A program made the translations under genes and the position numbers. Below are positions 27,175 through 36,687 of a stretch of DNA of 64,000 nt, piece by piece. Below the pieces are notes generated by a model. The model saw only the letters and a program-made list of their open reading frames with translations. It was not told the origin of the DNA and did not search any database. Numbering within the stretch: the first letter of the stretch is position 1; each line of letters starts with the position of its first letter. Source of the stretch: Marinobacter piscis. Its GTDB lineage: Bacteria; Pseudomonadota; Gammaproteobacteria; Pseudomonadales; Oleiphilaceae. The stretch covers positions 62,001 through 126,000 of the forward strand of contig NZ_VCGX01000003.1 in NCBI RefSeq assembly GCF_007671655.1. The letters run 5' to 3'.

Positions 27175-28215
27175 TCAGTCCAGGCTTTTTACCGGAATCT
27201 GCATGGCATCCGGGGCAGGTACTTCGGGCACAGCCAGCCCAAGGTTATTCTTGTCGAAGACCCGGTCGGCCCGGTAGGAGGAGCGCACCATGGGCCCTGA
27301 GGGCACTTCCATAAAGCCTTTCTCCAGACCTATCTCACGATACTGATTGAACTCTTCCGGTGTAACGTAACGCTCCACCGGCAGGTGGTTCTGCGTCGGC
27401 CGCAGGTACTGGCCCAGAGTCAGGATGTCTACGCCAATAGCGCGCAAATCGTCCATGGTGGCAAGAATTTCTTCATGAGTCTCGCCCAGGCCCAGCATCA
27501 GACTGGTTTTCGTCAGTACGTCTGGCCGGTATTTCTTGGCATGCGCCAGGACACTGAGCGTCTTCTGGTAGCCCGCACGGGGGTCGCGTACACGACCGGT
27601 CAGCCGCTCCACGGTCTCTACGTTTTGTGCGAATACTTCAAGACCGGAATCCACCACTTTTTCCACGTCAGACATGACGGCGTCAAAGTCAGGCGTCAGA
27701 GCCTCTACTGCCACCTCGGGCGTGCGTTTTTTGATGGCTGACACACAGGCCGCATAGTGTGCGGCACCACCGTCGTCGAGATCGTCCCGGTCGACAGAGG
27801 TCAGTACGATATAGCGCAGGCCCATGAGCTCCACCGATTTGGCGGTATTTTCAGGTTCGTCCTTGTCCAGCCAGCCTTTCGGATTACCCGTGTCCACGGC
27901 ACAGAAGCGGCAGGCACGCGTACACACAGATCCCATGACCATGATAGTGGCTGTGCCAGCGGTCCAGCACTCACCGATATTGGGGCAGTGGGACTCCTGG
28001 CAAACGGTGCTTACCCGGTGGTCACTGACGTTTTTGCGTACCGCCTCATAACGTTCACCACCCGGCATTCTGGCCCGCAACCAGCTGGGCTTGCGCTCAA
28101 CCGGGGCAGGTGTCTGCCTTGCCGATCGCTTCTGGCCATCCTTGATGGCAGAAAAGCCATGCTCATTGCGGAACTTGGAACCACTGGTAACGCGGGGCTT
28201 TGCGCTTTCGCTCAT
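27175..28215 (-). CDS. lipA: Lipoyl synthase LipA
   Basis: Radical-SAM enzyme of 346 residues that inserts two sulfurs into protein-bound octanoate. The auxiliary cluster motif [12 protein letters not shown] and the radical-SAM motif C-T-R-A-C-R-F-C are both intact. The C-terminal R-S-S-Y-R-A-D motif supplies the serine ligand to the auxiliary cluster. It completes the pathway begun by LipB at 5.4 kb. It is encoded downstream of the metY-like gene on the same strand, with a hairpin between them, so it is probably transcribed separately. Confidence 0.96.
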   Translation of the reverse strand: MSESAKPRVTSGSKFRNEHGFSAIKDGQKRSARQTPAPVERKPSWLRARMPGGERYEAVRKNVSDHRVSTVCQESHCPNIGECWTAGTATIMVMGSVCTRACRFCAVDTGNPKGWLDKDEPENTAKSVELMGLRYIVLTSVDRDDLDDGGAAHYAACVSAIKKRTPEVAVEALTPDFDAVMSDVEKVVDSGLEVFAQNVETVERLTGRVRDPRAGYQKTLSVLAHAKKYRPDVLTKTSLMLGLGETHEEILATMDDLRAIGVDILTLGQYLRPTQNHLPVERYVTPEEFNQYREIGLEKGFMEVPSGPMVRSSYRADRVFDKNNLGLAVPEVPAPDAMQIPVKSLD

Positions 28216-28315
28216 TGCAACCGAACTCTCAGAAGGATGAAGGTATCCCCAGAGAATAATCGGCTGGCGGGAGAGTTACAAGGCAGGTACGGGCAATCAC
28301 GGGGGTGGATAAGAA

Positions 28316-28343
28316 GCCGGATACGACGTTGGTCGTACCCGGC
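28316..28343 (-). terminator. Hairpin after the O-acetylhomoserine sulfhydrylase gene
   Basis: The arms GCCGGATACGAC and GTCGTACCCGGC (12 bp with one mismatch) flank a four-base loop. Read on the minus strand it is followed by TTCTTAT, a weak U-tract. It is positioned 12 bases after the stop codon. Confidence 0.65.
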
Positions 28344-28355
28344 CCGGAGCTTCTA

Positions 28356-29633
28356 TTAGGCCTGGGACTTCTCCAGAGCCTGGGTGATATCTGCCAGAAT
28401 GTCGTCCACATGTTCAATGCCGATCGACAGTCGCACCAGGTCTTCACTGACGCCGGCATTTGCGAGTTCTTCTGCGTTTAGCTGGCCATGAGTTGTGGTT
28501 GCCGGGTGGCAGGCCAGTGTTTTCGCATCACCGATGTTCACCAGGCGGTAAATCATCTCCAGCGCATCAATGAACCGGGCGCCGGCGTCACGTCCGCCCT
28601 TGATGCCGAAGCTGAGGATGCCGGAGGCCTTGCCGCCGCAGATCTTGTCGCAGGTTGCCTTGTACGGGCTGTTGGGTAACGCGGCATAGTTTACCCATTC
28701 GACGGCCGGATGATCCTGCAGGAACTGCGCCACGGTCTCGGAGTTCTCACAGTGACGATCCATGCGCAGCCCCAGAGTTTCCAGGCCCTGCATAATCAGG
28801 AATGAGTTGAAAGGAGACAGAGCGGAGCCGGTATTACGCAGCGGCACTACGCGGCAGCGGCCAATAAAAGCGGCCGCGCCAAGCGCTTCGGTGTACACCA
28901 CGCCATGGTACGACGGGTCCGGCTCGTTCATCATTGGAAACTTGTCAGCGTTGGCTTTCCAGTCAAATTTACCGGAATCCACAACAGCGCCGGCTATTGT
29001 GGTGCCGTGACCACCGATGTACTTGGTCAGGGAGTGAACCACGATATCGGCGCCATGTTCGAACGGTCGGCAGAGGTAAGGGGTGGCCACCGTATTATCC
29101 ACGATCAGGGGAATGCCATGTTTGTGGGCAACCTCTGCCCAGCGCTCAATATCCACTACGTTGCCGGCAGGGTTGCCAATGGATTCGCAGAACAGTGCGC
29201 GGGTCTGGTCATCAATGGCCTTTTCAATGGCGTCGAAATCATCGTGGCGAACCATGCGGCACTCGATACCCTGGTTAGGCAGCGAATGGGCAAACAGGTT
29301 GTAAGTGCCGCCATACAACTGGGCTGTGCTGACAATATTGTTGCCAACCCGGCAGATGGTTTGCAGGGCATAAGTGATAGCTGACATGCCAGAAGCCACC
29401 GCGAGCGCACCTATGCCGCCCTCAAGAGCTGCTACGCGCTCTTCCAGTACCGAGTTTGTCGGGTTCGTGATCCGTGTGTAGATATTGCCTTCGACTTTCA
29501 GGTCAAAAAGGTCGGCGCCGTGCTGGGTGTCATCAAACGTGTAAGACGTGGTCTGATAAATCGGTGTTGTGGCGGCCTTTGTTGTCGGGTCGCCTTTAAA
29601 GCCTACATGGAGGGCTAGCGTCTCAAATTTCAT
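28356..29633 (-). CDS. metY: O-acetylhomoserine aminocarboxypropyltransferase (sulfhydrylase), MetY type
   Basis: PLP enzyme of the Cys/Met metabolism family, 425 residues. It makes homocysteine directly from O-acetylhomoserine and sulfide (or methionine from methanethiol). The PLP lysine is in H-S-L-T-K-Y-I-G-G-H-G (near residue 207). Other family marks are the N-terminal M-K-F-E-T-L-A-L-H-V-G and Q-T-T-S-Y-T-F-D-D. The length over 420 and the characteristic insertion before the C-terminal domain favour MetY over MetB/MetZ. No SAM riboswitch was recognised in the 130-base upstream region. Confidence 0.92.
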   Translation of the reverse strand: MKFETLALHVGFKGDPTTKAATTPIYQTTSYTFDDTQHGADLFDLKVEGNIYTRITNPTNSVLEERVAALEGGIGALAVASGMSAITYALQTICRVGNNIVSTAQLYGGTYNLFAHSLPNQGIECRMVRHDDFDAIEKAIDDQTRALFCESIGNPAGNVVDIERWAEVAHKHGIPLIVDNTVATPYLCRPFEHGADIVVHSLTKYIGGHGTTIAGAVVDSGKFDWKANADKFPMMNEPDPSYHGVVYTEALGAAAFIGRCRVVPLRNTGSALSPFNSFLIMQGLETLGLRMDRHCENSETVAQFLQDHPAVEWVNYAALPNSPYKATCDKICGGKASGILSFGIKGGRDAGARFIDALEMIYRLVNIGDAKTLACHPATTTHGQLNAEELANAGVSEDLVRLSIGIEHVDDILADITQALEKSQA

Positions 29634-29763
29634 GGTAACTTCCTTGCGAACAGGTCGTCGGTGTTATTGGTTTAGGGCCGTAGTATGCCATATAGAACAG
29701 GCAGGGTTTATAACGGTATGCAATCGTGACATACCGAAAAACACTATGGGGCCGGGCAGCGCC

Positions 29764-30198
29764 TTAATGTGCCGGCGGAGGCGTGGAATCCGGATCAGGA
29801 AAAAGGGTGTCGTAACACCAGGTGAAGACAAAGGCATATACCAGATAAAACAGTGAGAAAGAAATATCCAGCAACAGTGCGTCTATTAATTTGATCTCCA
29901 TCCACCAGGCAATAATCGGTAGAAAGACGATTAACAGACCTGCCTCGAAACAGACGGCATGCAGCAGACGCAGTTTTACAGATTTGTGCGTTGAGCCGGT
30001 CAGCCGCTTCAGCGTGTGATCAAAGCCCAGATTAAAGAGGTAGTTCCAGGTTGTCGCCAGGGTGGCGCCGATCAGACCGAGCACACCGGTTTTTTCAAGA
30101 GAGTAGCCAAAGACAAAAGCAGCAAGAGGGGCAGAAATCAGCAGTCCGACCACCTCAAAGGAAACCGCTTGCCGGATTCTGTCAGCGGTGGTTCTCAT
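29764..30198 (-). CDS. PACE family multidrug/biocide efflux transporter (AceI-like)
   Basis: 144-residue protein with four transmembrane helices, made of two tandem bacterial transmembrane pair domains, each carrying R-x-x-H/Q-A-x-x-F-E. The first is R-I-R-Q-A-V-S-F-E and the second R-L-L-H-A-V-C-F-E. Glu15 sits at the position shown to be essential for proton coupling in Acinetobacter AceI. PACE members export chlorhexidine, acriflavine and, for some, short diamines. It is a single gene with no regulator adjacent. Confidence 0.88.
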   Translation of the reverse strand: MRTTADRIRQAVSFEVVGLLISAPLAAFVFGYSLEKTGVLGLIGATLATTWNYLFNLGFDHTLKRLTGSTHKSVKLRLLHAVCFEAGLLIVFLPIIAWWMEIKLIDALLLDISFSLFYLVYAFVFTWCYDTLFPDPDSTPPPAH

Positions 30199-30247
30199 CA
30201 GATGTCTCCACAGAAGCTTGGCATTCCCGGATTTTCACCACAGGAAT

Positions 30248-30280
30248 AAAAAAAGGCCGCGATGTAAATCGCGACCTTTT
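30248..30280 (-). terminator. Rho-independent terminator downstream of tRNA-Met
   Basis: The arms 30251-30263 and 30268-30280 pair with one internal mismatch around a GTAA loop. On the minus strand, where the tRNA is transcribed, a run of seven T residues follows. Confidence 0.85.
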
Positions 30281-30288
30281 CTGAATAC

Positions 30289-30365
30289 TGGTAGCAAGGG
30301 GCGGAATCGAACCGCCGACCCCGGCATTATGAGTGCCGTGCTCTAACCAGCTGAGCTACCTTGCC
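30289..30365 (-). tRNA. tRNA-Met (anticodon CAT, elongator-like)
   Basis: 77 bases with encoded CCA. The acceptor GGCAAGG pairs with CCTTGCT (one G-U). The anticodon loop CTCATAA is closed by CGGCA/TGCCG. The initiator features (mispaired 1-72, three GC pairs) are absent. The same anticodon occurs in tRNA-Ile2, but the variable region GGGGTC resembles elongator Met. Confidence 0.9.
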
Positions 30366-30502
30366 ATTGCTTCATCAATGGAAGCGGCGCGTATCATATG
30401 TTCGGAGCGGCTGTGTGTCAATAGCTGGTTTGAAAAAGGGCCAGTGGTGTTTGTCAGAGTGTGGTAATGTTTCCCAAAAGCTTTTTGAAATGGAGTTTGC
30501 CC

Positions 30503-30883
30503 ATGCAGCCGAAAGAAACCGTAGAGCACTTCATCGCGCACATTCACGCCCAGCGTCTGGATGAGGCAAAGAACCTGCTGGCAGCGGAAGGGTTTGAGTA
30601 TGTCGGGCCAAATATGCGCTTTCTCAGCCGGGATGACATGCTGTCTTATCAGTTCGGTATGGTTGCTATCCAGAAGGATTTGATTGTGCGCCAGCTCAGC
30701 GCGGACGGTGAGCATGTGTTCGCAATCCTGGATTACCAGACGAACTTTGAGCCAATCGGGGATGTGCGGCTCGCGGTCTGGTTTCGTGTCCGTGACGGAA
30801 AAATTCATACGGTGGAGGCATTCTATAACGCCGCCGTGGTTGAAAATATGCTGGGTGGCAATCTGCCTACAGCGGGAGGATGA
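30503..30883 (+). CDS. SnoaL-like/NTF2-fold protein
   Basis: 126-residue cone-shaped alpha+beta protein. The pattern of an N-terminal helix with E-H-F-I-A-H-I-H, a loop, and four long strands ending in [14 protein letters not shown] is typical of SnoaL-like polyketide cyclases and ketosteroid-isomerase-like proteins. No specific substrate can be read. ATG 30503 is chosen because the earlier GTG lies before a basic stretch without a domain. Its stop overlaps the following macrodomain gene (ATGA), so the two are coupled. Confidence 0.6.
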   Translation: MQPKETVEHFIAHIHAQRLDEAKNLLAAEGFEYVGPNMRFLSRDDMLSYQFGMVAIQKDLIVRQLSADGEHVFAILDYQTNFEPIGDVRLAVWFRVRDGKIHTVEAFYNAAVVENMLGGNLPTAGG

Positions 30884-31422
30884 CTCTGTTGACGACAAAA
30901 TTGCGTGCTATTCGTGGTGACATAACTTCTCTGAGTGTTGACGCTATTGTCAATGCTGCTAACTCATCGTTGCTGGGCGGTGGTGGCGTGGATGGAGCCA
31001 TTCATCGTGCCGCCGGCCCTGAATTGCTGCAGGAGTGCCGGGCGCTTCAGGGATGCGATACAGGGGATGCTAAAATTACGAAAGGCTACCGCCTGCCCGC
31101 AAAGCATGTGATCCACACGGTTGGCCCAGTGTGGCAGGGTGGCGACCATAATGAAGCCGGGTTGCTGGCCTCGTGCTATCGGCAGAGCCTGAAATTAGCC
31201 ATTAATGCCGGTGCCCGGACCATAGCCTTCCCGTGCATCAGCACTGGTGTCTACGGCTTTCCCGCAGCGCCGGCAGCCCGTATTGCTGTGGAAACGGTGC
31301 AGGCAAGCCTTGTTTCGGGTGCAGGGCTTGAAGAAGTGATCTTCTGCTGCTTCTCGGAGGAAGATCTGAAACTGTACCAGCAGATACTTGATGAGCCGGA
31401 GAGTCTGGGTGATGAAGAATAG
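30880..31422 (+). CDS. ymdB: Macrodomain protein, O-acetyl-ADP-ribose deacetylase YmdB-like
   Basis: 180-residue macro domain that binds ADP-ribose and is expected to hydrolyse O-acetyl-ADP-ribose or mono-ADP-ribosyl esters. The key loops are [23 protein letters not shown] (residues about 24-46), with catalytic Asn and Asp, and S-T-G-V-Y-G-F-P (about 123-130). It overlaps the SnoaL-like gene by four bases, an unusual pairing whose logic is unknown. A perfect hairpin lies seven bases after the stop. Confidence 0.9.
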   Translation: MTLLTTKLRAIRGDITSLSVDAIVNAANSSLLGGGGVDGAIHRAAGPELLQECRALQGCDTGDAKITKGYRLPAKHVIHTVGPVWQGGDHNEAGLLASCYRQSLKLAINAGARTIAFPCISTGVYGFPAAPAARIAVETVQASLVSGAGLEEVIFCCFSEEDLKLYQQILDEPESLGDEE

Positions 31423-31428
31423 GGAAGG

Positions 31429-31460
31429 GCAGTCTGCCAGGCAATCAGCTGGCAGACTGC
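31429..31460. terminator. Perfect 12-bp hairpin between convergent macrodomain and ychF genes
   Basis: GCAGTCTGCCAG and CTGGCAGACTGC flank an eight-base loop. No T-run follows on either strand, so it may be a bidirectional terminator or an RNA 3'-end stabiliser. Confidence 0.6.
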
Positions 31461-31478
31461 GGGGTCTGGCAGGTTGAA

Positions 31479-32570
31479 TCAAACGTTAAACCGGAAGTGA
31501 ATAACGTCGCCGTCCTGAACAATGTACTCCTTACCTTCCAGGCGCCATTTGCCTGCGTCCTTGGCGCCCGCTTCTCCGCGGTACTGGATAAAGTCGTCGT
31601 AACTGATCACTTCGGCGCGGATAAAGCCACGCTCAAAGTCCGTGTGGATCACCGCAGCGGCCTGAGGGGCGGTGGCGCCGATCTTGACAGTCCAGGCCCG
31701 GACTTCCTTAACACCTGCGGTAAAGTAGGTCTGCAGCCCCAGCAGGTCATAACCGGCACGGATAACCCGGTCGAGGCCTGGTTCGTCCATGCCCATCTCG
31801 TCGAGAAACATGCTTTTCTCGTCATCTTCCAGTTCTGAAATTTCTTCTTCAATCTTGCTGCAGATCGGCACTACGACAGCGTTTTCCTCGGCTGCAATTG
31901 CCCGTACCTGATCGAGATAGGGGTTGTTCTCAAAGCCGTCTTCCGCCACGTTGGCAATGAACATGGTCGGTTTGATTGTGAGCAGGCACAGCTCCCGGAT
32001 CAGCAGCAGTTCATCGGCATCCAGCCCCATGCTGCGAACAGGCTTTCCCTCGTTCAGCACCGGCAGCAGGCGTTCAAAGATCTCCAGTTGAGCCTTGGCT
32101 TCTTTATCGCCACTTTTTGCCACACGCTGAACCCGTTTGATGGCTTTCTCGACCGTGTCCATATCGGCCAGCGCGAGCTCTGTGTTGATGACTTCGATGT
32201 CGGAGGCCGGGTCTACTTTATTGGCGACGTGGATCACGTTGTCGTCATCAAAGCAACGAACAACATGAGCTATGGCCTCGGTCTGACGGATGTTGGCAAG
32301 AAACTGGTTGCCCAGGCCCTCACCCTTGGATGCACCGGCAACAAGGCCGGCAATATCCACAAACTCCATGGTGGTGGGCACCACTCTTTCCGGTTTGACG
32401 ATCTCCGACAGATGGTTAAGGCGTGGGTCTGGCATGGCAACCACGCCTGCGTTTGGTTCAATGGTGCAGAACGGGAAGTTTTCCGCGCCAATACCCGCCT
32501 TTGTAAGTGCGTTGAACAGGGTGGATTTGCCGACGTTAGGCAGGCCGACGATGCCGCAGTTAAAACCCAT
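31479..32570 (-). CDS. ychF: Redox-regulated ATPase YchF
   Basis: Obg-related, ATP-preferring P-loop NTPase of 363 residues associated with ribosomes and oxidative stress. Walker A is G-L-P-N-V-G-K-S-T (residues 8-16). N-x-x-E takes the place of the G4 motif N-K-x-D, the known cause of ATP preference. The central coiled region and the C-terminal TGS domain ending [12 protein letters not shown] are intact. It follows pth on the minus strand, the common pth-ychF order. Confidence 0.95.
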   Translation of the reverse strand: MGFNCGIVGLPNVGKSTLFNALTKAGIGAENFPFCTIEPNAGVVAMPDPRLNHLSEIVKPERVVPTTMEFVDIAGLVAGASKGEGLGNQFLANIRQTEAIAHVVRCFDDDNVIHVANKVDPASDIEVINTELALADMDTVEKAIKRVQRVAKSGDKEAKAQLEIFERLLPVLNEGKPVRSMGLDADELLLIRELCLLTIKPTMFIANVAEDGFENNPYLDQVRAIAAEENAVVVPICSKIEEEISELEDDEKSMFLDEMGMDEPGLDRVIRAGYDLLGLQTYFTAGVKEVRAWTVKIGATAPQAAAVIHTDFERGFIRAEVISYDDFIQYRGEAGAKDAGKWRLEGKEYIVQDGDVIHFRFNV

Positions 32571-32684
32571 GAAAAGCCTCTGCTGGAACTGGAAAATTTT
32601 GCCGGATTATACTGGTGTCCGGCACCGGGTGCGAGTAAGGAGTATTGAGGGGTGGTGAATTGCCAGGGTGTACAGCTGCGCTAC

Positions 32685-33278
32685 TCAAGTCGTTGCAGGG
32701 CGGAAACTGTGCAAACGGTTCATTGCAGCCGCCGTATTGCCGGATGCAGCATCAGGCAGTACCCGCATGATTTCACCAAACACCGCGTTCAGGTCTTCGG
32801 TTTCACGCTTGCCCAGGCGGCCCAGCACATAGCCTGTGACTTTGCGGCTGTCGCCGGGGTGTCCGATACCAATACGCAGCCTCTGGAACTCATTGGTGCC
32901 CAGATGTGCGATAGTGTCTCTCAGACCATTATGCCCGCCGTGTCCGCCACCTTTTTTCAGTTTAGCGGTGCCGGGGGGGAGGTCGAGCTCATCGTGTGCG
33001 ACGAGAATCTGGCTGGGGGAGATCTTGAAAAAGTCTGCAAGTGCTTTTACAGACTGGCCACTGCGGTTCATAAACGTGGCCGGATTCAGCAGGTGCAGCT
33101 CAATACCCTGCCACTGAATGCGAGCATAGTGCCCGTGGTACTTTTTTTCGGGGCGTAGCACCTGGCCCGCGTCGCGGGCCAGGGCTTCAACAAAGAGGGC
33201 GCCGGCATTATGGCGGGTGTTTTCGTAGTTAGCGCCCGGGTTTCCCAGGCCAACCACCATGACAATATCCTGTGCCAT
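32685..33278 (-). CDS. pth: Peptidyl-tRNA hydrolase
   Basis: Releases tRNA from prematurely dissociated peptidyl-tRNA. The 197 residues carry the family motifs [18 protein letters not shown], with the catalytic His in T-R-H-N, and [14 protein letters not shown] holds the catalytic Asp, and [10 protein letters not shown] is intact. GGAGGCA precedes the ATG, 21 bases after rplY, so the two are cotranscribed. Confidence 0.96.
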   Translation of the reverse strand: MAQDIVMVVGLGNPGANYENTRHNAGALFVEALARDAGQVLRPEKKYHGHYARIQWQGIELHLLNPATFMNRSGQSVKALADFFKISPSQILVAHDELDLPPGTAKLKKGGGHGGHNGLRDTIAHLGTNEFQRLRIGIGHPGDSRKVTGYVLGRLGKRETEDLNAVFGEIMRVLPDAASGNTAAAMNRLHSFRPATT

Positions 33279-33299
33279 TTGCCATTGCCTCCGGAGTGA

Positions 33300-33959
33300 T
33301 TACTCCTTGTCTTCGCTGCCTTCTTCGCCTTCACCTTCACCTTCGGCTTCGTCGGCTTCTTCGTCAGCCTTGACGCCTTTCGGCTGGTTAACCGAAACAA
33401 TGGCCTGGTCGTGCTCCTCACCGTGTTGCAGGGCAGGAATGCGTACGCCTTCCGGAAGCTTCAGGTCACTCATGTGGACAACCTGGTCCATTTCGATATC
33501 GGTCAGGTCAATTTCGAGAAACTCGGGAAGATCTTTCGGCAGACAGGCGATTTCAACTTCAGTCATCAGACGGAAGGCAACACCACCGTAAGTCTTGATT
33601 GCCGGAGCCGTTTCTTCGTTCAGCAGATGCACGGGCACCTGGACAAAGATTTCCTGGTCCTGCTCAACCCGCTGGAAATCCGCGTGAGTCAACAGCAGCT
33701 TGTATGGGTGCCGCTGCAGGTCCTTCATGATTACACTCTCTTTCTTGCCATTGAGGTTAATGGTCAGAATGTGAGAGAAGATAGCTTCGTTTTCCAGCGC
33801 CTTTTTCAGCTCGTTGTGCCAGATGGAAATCGGAGTAGCATCTTTTCCACCACCGTAAATGATGGCTGGAATTTTACGTTCCTCACGACGCAGGCGGCGG
33901 CTCGCACCTCTCCCCTTGTCGTCACGAGGAAATGCATCTATTACAAAGTCCTGAGACAT
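33300..33959 (-). CDS. rplY: 50S ribosomal protein L25/general stress protein Ctc
   Basis: bL25 of the long TL5/Ctc type, 219 residues, binding 5S rRNA through its N-terminal domain (F-P-R-D-D-K-G-R-G-A-S-R-R-L-R-R). The C-terminal TL5 domain with P-V-H-L-L-N-E-E follows. The last 25 residues are almost entirely Glu, Gly and Asp. ATG 33959 gives the usual start M-S-Q-D-F. A start at 33980 would add seven non-family residues. It is followed by pth. Confidence 0.94.
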   Translation of the reverse strand: MSQDFVIDAFPRDDKGRGASRRLRREERKIPAIIYGGGKDATPISIWHNELKKALENEAIFSHILTINLNGKKESVIMKDLQRHPYKLLLTHADFQRVEQDQEIFVQVPVHLLNEETAPAIKTYGGVAFRLMTEVEIACLPKDLPEFLEIDLTDIEMDQVVHMSDLKLPEGVRIPALQHGEEHDQAIVSVNQPKGVKADEEADEAEGEGEGEEGSEDKE

Positions 33960-34047
33960 GGTTTCTACCTCGATCGTCACCTGAACTGCCCGCGACCAGG
34001 CGTTGGGACAGGTGATGTTTTTGATAAGCCGGGGTTTCCGGCTGACG

Positions 34048-34081
34048 AAAAGAGTCGGGAGCCTGTGCAGGCTCCCGACTC
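34048..34081 (-). terminator. Strong terminator between prs and rplY
   Basis: Perfect 14-bp arms at 34052-34065 and 34068-34081. Read on the minus strand it is followed by TTTTC. It separates the ispE-tRNA-prs transcript from rplY-pth-ychF. Confidence 0.88.
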
Positions 34082-34097
34082 ACTGATTTTTATACAC

Positions 34098-35048
34098 TCA
34101 GGCGTTTTCAAACAACGCGCTGATTGATTCTTCATTACTGACACGGCGAATAGACTCTGCGAGCAACCCGGCCATGCTGAGGGGGCGGATCTTATCACAG
34201 TTTTTCGCTTTGTCACCCAGCGGGATGGTGTCGCAGATAACCACCTCATCCAGCTCGGAGTTGCTGATGTTTTCAATAGCCGGGCCGGACAGAACCGGAT
34301 GCGTAATATAGGCGACAACCCGGGATGCGCCGCGCTCTTTGAGTGCGTTGGCCGCTTTACACAGGGTTCCTGCGGTATCCACGATGTCATCAACCAGGAT
34401 GCAGGTCTTTTCGTTTACATCGCCAATGATGTGCATAACCTGGGATACATTGGCTTTGGGCCGGCGCTTGTCAATAATCGCCAGGTCGGCGTCATTAAGA
34501 CGCTTGGCAACGGCGCGGGCGCGCACAACGCCACCCACGTCCGGTGATACCACCACAAAGTTTTCAAACCGTTGCTTTTCAATATCATCAAGCAGTACGG
34601 GGGTGGCGTAGATGTTATCTACTGGTACGTCAAAAAAGCCCTGGATCTGGTCTGCATGCAAATCTACAGTGAGGACCCGGTCAATGCCAATGCTGGAAAT
34701 CATGTCGGCCACTACCTTGGCACTGATAGCCACGCGGCTGGAGCGCACACGGCGATCCTGGCGTGCATAGCCGTAGTAGGGGACAACAGCAGTGATGCGT
34801 GAGGCTGATGCGCGGCGCAGAGCGTCGGCCATCAGAATCAGTTCCATCAGGTTGTCATTGGTCGGGTAGCACGTGGGCTGAATGATGAACACATCATGGC
34901 CGCGTACATTTTCGTTGATCTCTACGGTAGATTCGCCGTCACTGAATCCGCCTACGGTCGCATTGCCCATAGGTACATGAAGTTTTTTGGCGATAGCGTG
35001 GGCAAGCTCTGGGTTGGCGTTGCCTGCGAAAATCATCAATTTGGACAC
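34098..35048 (-). CDS. prs: Ribose-phosphate pyrophosphokinase
   Basis: Makes PRPP from ribose 5-phosphate and ATP for nucleotide, His and Trp synthesis. 316 residues. Conserved are D-R-R-V-R-S-S-R (flexible catalytic loop), the H-A-D-Q-I-Q-G-F-F motif, D-K-R-R-P-K-A and the PRPP loop [13 protein letters not shown] 35048 is the start: AAGGA lies eight bases upstream and the protein begins [10 protein letters not shown]. An upstream ATG would run the frame through tRNA-Gln and is rejected. Confidence 0.96.
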   Translation of the reverse strand: MSKLMIFAGNANPELAHAIAKKLHVPMGNATVGGFSDGESTVEINENVRGHDVFIIQPTCYPTNDNLMELILMADALRRASASRITAVVPYYGYARQDRRVRSSRVAISAKVVADMISSIGIDRVLTVDLHADQIQGFFDVPVDNIYATPVLLDDIEKQRFENFVVVSPDVGGVVRARAVAKRLNDADLAIIDKRRPKANVSQVMHIIGDVNEKTCILVDDIVDTAGTLCKAANALKERGASRVVAYITHPVLSGPAIENISNSELDEVVICDTIPLGDKAKNCDKIRPLSMAGLLAESIRRVSNEESISALFENA

Positions 35049-35100
35049 GATGATATCCTTCTCGTTTTCGGAGGTTGTGTCAGGAGAAGTGGGAGAAAGG

Positions 35101-35175
35101 TGGCTGGGGTGGCAGGACTCGAACCTGCGCATGACGGGATCAAAACCCGTTGCCTTACCACTTGGCGACACCCCA
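35101..35175 (-). tRNA. tRNA-Gln (anticodon TTG)
   Basis: 75 bases with encoded CCA. The acceptor TGGGGTG pairs with CACCCCA, discriminator G. The anticodon loop TTTTGAT is closed by ACGGG/CCCGT. It sits 19 bases after ispE and 52 before prs, so it is probably cut out of the same transcript. Confidence 0.95.
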
Positions 35176-35194
35176 GTATCGTGCTTCTTTGGCA

Positions 35195-36055
35195 TCATTT
35201 CAGCTCAGTCAGCTTTGTGTGTAGAGGTGATCTGTTCACCCCTTTAGCTACGAACCCCTTGATGCCGGAGGGTTTGCTTTCCCAGATGATCCGAGCTGCG
35301 GATTCTGTAGGGAAACGTCCAAAAATGCAAGCCCCGGTTCCGGTTAATCTTGCAGGTCCGAATTGTGTGAGCCATTCCATGCTCCGCCTGACTTCTGGAT
35401 ACAGCTCTTTAACCGTATCTTCGCAGTCGTTTCGGTACCTCGAGGCGTCTCCCTCAAAAGCGGGCGCTATTGTCATCTTTGGAGTGTCCCTTGTCAACCC
35501 CTGGGCTGAAAATATCTTTCCTGTGTTGATGTTGCAGTCAGGGTTCAGAACCAGAAACCAGTCTTCGGGTGGGAAAGCGGGGGTCAGTTTTTCTCCTACG
35601 CCCTCAGCAATGGCCGCCTGGCCATGCACGAAAACCGGTACATCGGCGCCCAGTGTCAGGCCAATTTCAGCCAACTCTGTGAGCTCCAGTTTGAGCCCCC
35701 ATAAATAATTCAGCCCCAGCAAGGTTGTGGCCGCGTTAGAGCTGCCGCCACCCAGGCCGCCACCCATGGGCAGACGTTTATGGATGCTGATCGAGACACC
35801 ACACAGGCCCTCCGGCGCCTTCTGTGCAAGCGCGTGCGCGGCCCGGACGGCCAGGTTGTCTTCTGCGGGAACACCGGGAATGGCGTCCTCCATATGAATA
35901 CCAGGCCGGTCGGGGGTCAGGCTCAAAGTGACATCGTCGCCGTAATCAAGGAACTGAAACAGGGTTTGCAGCTCGTGATACCCGTCGGGTCGCCGTCCGA
36001 GTATGTGCAGGAAGAGGTTTAGTTTGGCAGGAGAGGGCAGGGTAATGCGAGTCAC
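35195..36055 (-). CDS. ispE: 4-diphosphocytidyl-2-C-methyl-D-erythritol kinase
   Basis: GHMP kinase of 286 residues in the MEP isoprenoid pathway. Family motifs are the N-terminal [12 protein letters not shown], the ATP-binding [14 protein letters not shown] (near residue 96) and the C-terminal [10 protein letters not shown]. The start is GTG 36055, overlapping the lolB stop (GTGA). It is followed by tRNA-Gln and prs. Confidence 0.95.
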   Translation of the reverse strand: MTRITLPSPAKLNLFLHILGRRPDGYHELQTLFQFLDYGDDVTLSLTPDRPGIHMEDAIPGVPAEDNLAVRAAHALAQKAPEGLCGVSISIHKRLPMGGGLGGGSSNAATTLLGLNYLWGLKLELTELAEIGLTLGADVPVFVHGQAAIAEGVGEKLTPAFPPEDWFLVLNPDCNINTGKIFSAQGLTRDTPKMTIAPAFEGDASRYRNDCEDTVKELYPEVRRSMEWLTQFGPARLTGTGACIFGRFPTESAARIIWESKPSGIKGFVAKGVNRSPLHTKLTELK

Positions 36056-36687
36056 GGCTTGAGTTCCTGCCAGTCGCCAACAGCCACCCGAACCCGCTTC
36101 TGTTCTTTCAGTGCGGTGATTCGGGCCGGGAGGGCCGGAATGTTGCTTTGCTGTTCATGCCAGCGGTCATAACGGATTTCCCAGCCGTCCTGCCGGATGA
36201 TCGCCAGCTCACCCTGATTGTTGAAAAGCAGCCGGTAATCACTCCCGGGTGAAGGCAGGCCGCGTATCCACCAGGTCAGGCTTTCCAGGGGGAGTTGCCA
36301 GCCTGTTGCGGCTTCCATCAGGGCAGCCGGGTCACCTGAGCGGTAAGTCTCACCATTGGCAAGCGTCAGTTCGATGAACTCGGGCACACCTTTTAAGGTT
36401 GTACTGCCCATCCCGAGAAAAGATGAGGAGAGCGCAAGGTCGTAGGCCTCGCCTTTCTGTATCCAGTGATTGATAAGAGCAGTGCCGCTGTCTGAGGGCT
36501 GGCGGACCGCCAGCTTGCCGCTCAGCTGCCAGTGGTCAAACTGCCTGAGTTGTGCGGAGCGATCTGCCCAGTCAGCCGGAGGCTGATCCGTCATGCCATC
36601 CGGAAGGGGCTCCAGCCGGATGGTGCTACAGGCGCTCAGGCTCGCAATCAGCAGGGTTGTCAGCCAGGCGCGTATCCATAAAGGCAT
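36052..36687 (-). CDS. lolB: Outer-membrane lipoprotein insertion factor LolB
   Basis: Lipoprotein of 211 residues that accepts lipoproteins from LolA and inserts them into the outer membrane. The signal peptide ends L-S-A-C (Cys20), a lipobox. The chain then forms the eleven-strand LolB barrel pattern with H-W-Q-L-S-G-K-L-A-V-R, typical of the family. It overlaps ispE downstream by four bases and the TPR gene upstream by one base, forming the conserved tight TPR-lolB-ispE operon. Confidence 0.92.
   Translation of the reverse strand: MPLWIRAWLTTLLIASLSACSTIRLEPLPDGMTDQPPADWADRSAQLRQFDHWQLSGKLAVRQPSDSGTALINHWIQKGEAYDLALSSSFLGMGSTTLKGVPEFIELTLANGETYRSGDPAALMEAATGWQLPLESLTWWIRGLPSPGSDYRLLFNNQGELAIIRQDGWEIRYDRWHEQQSNIPALPARITALKEQKRVRVAVGDWQELKP

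Noticed and set aside
29634..29763. SAM riboswitch upstream of the metY-like gene
   Set aside because: The region is short and shows no multi-helix core or terminator pair typical of SAM riboswitches.
35049..35198. N-terminal extension of prs to an upstream ATG
   Set aside because: It would translate tRNA-Gln; the GTG at 35048 has a good ribosome site and begins at the conserved start.
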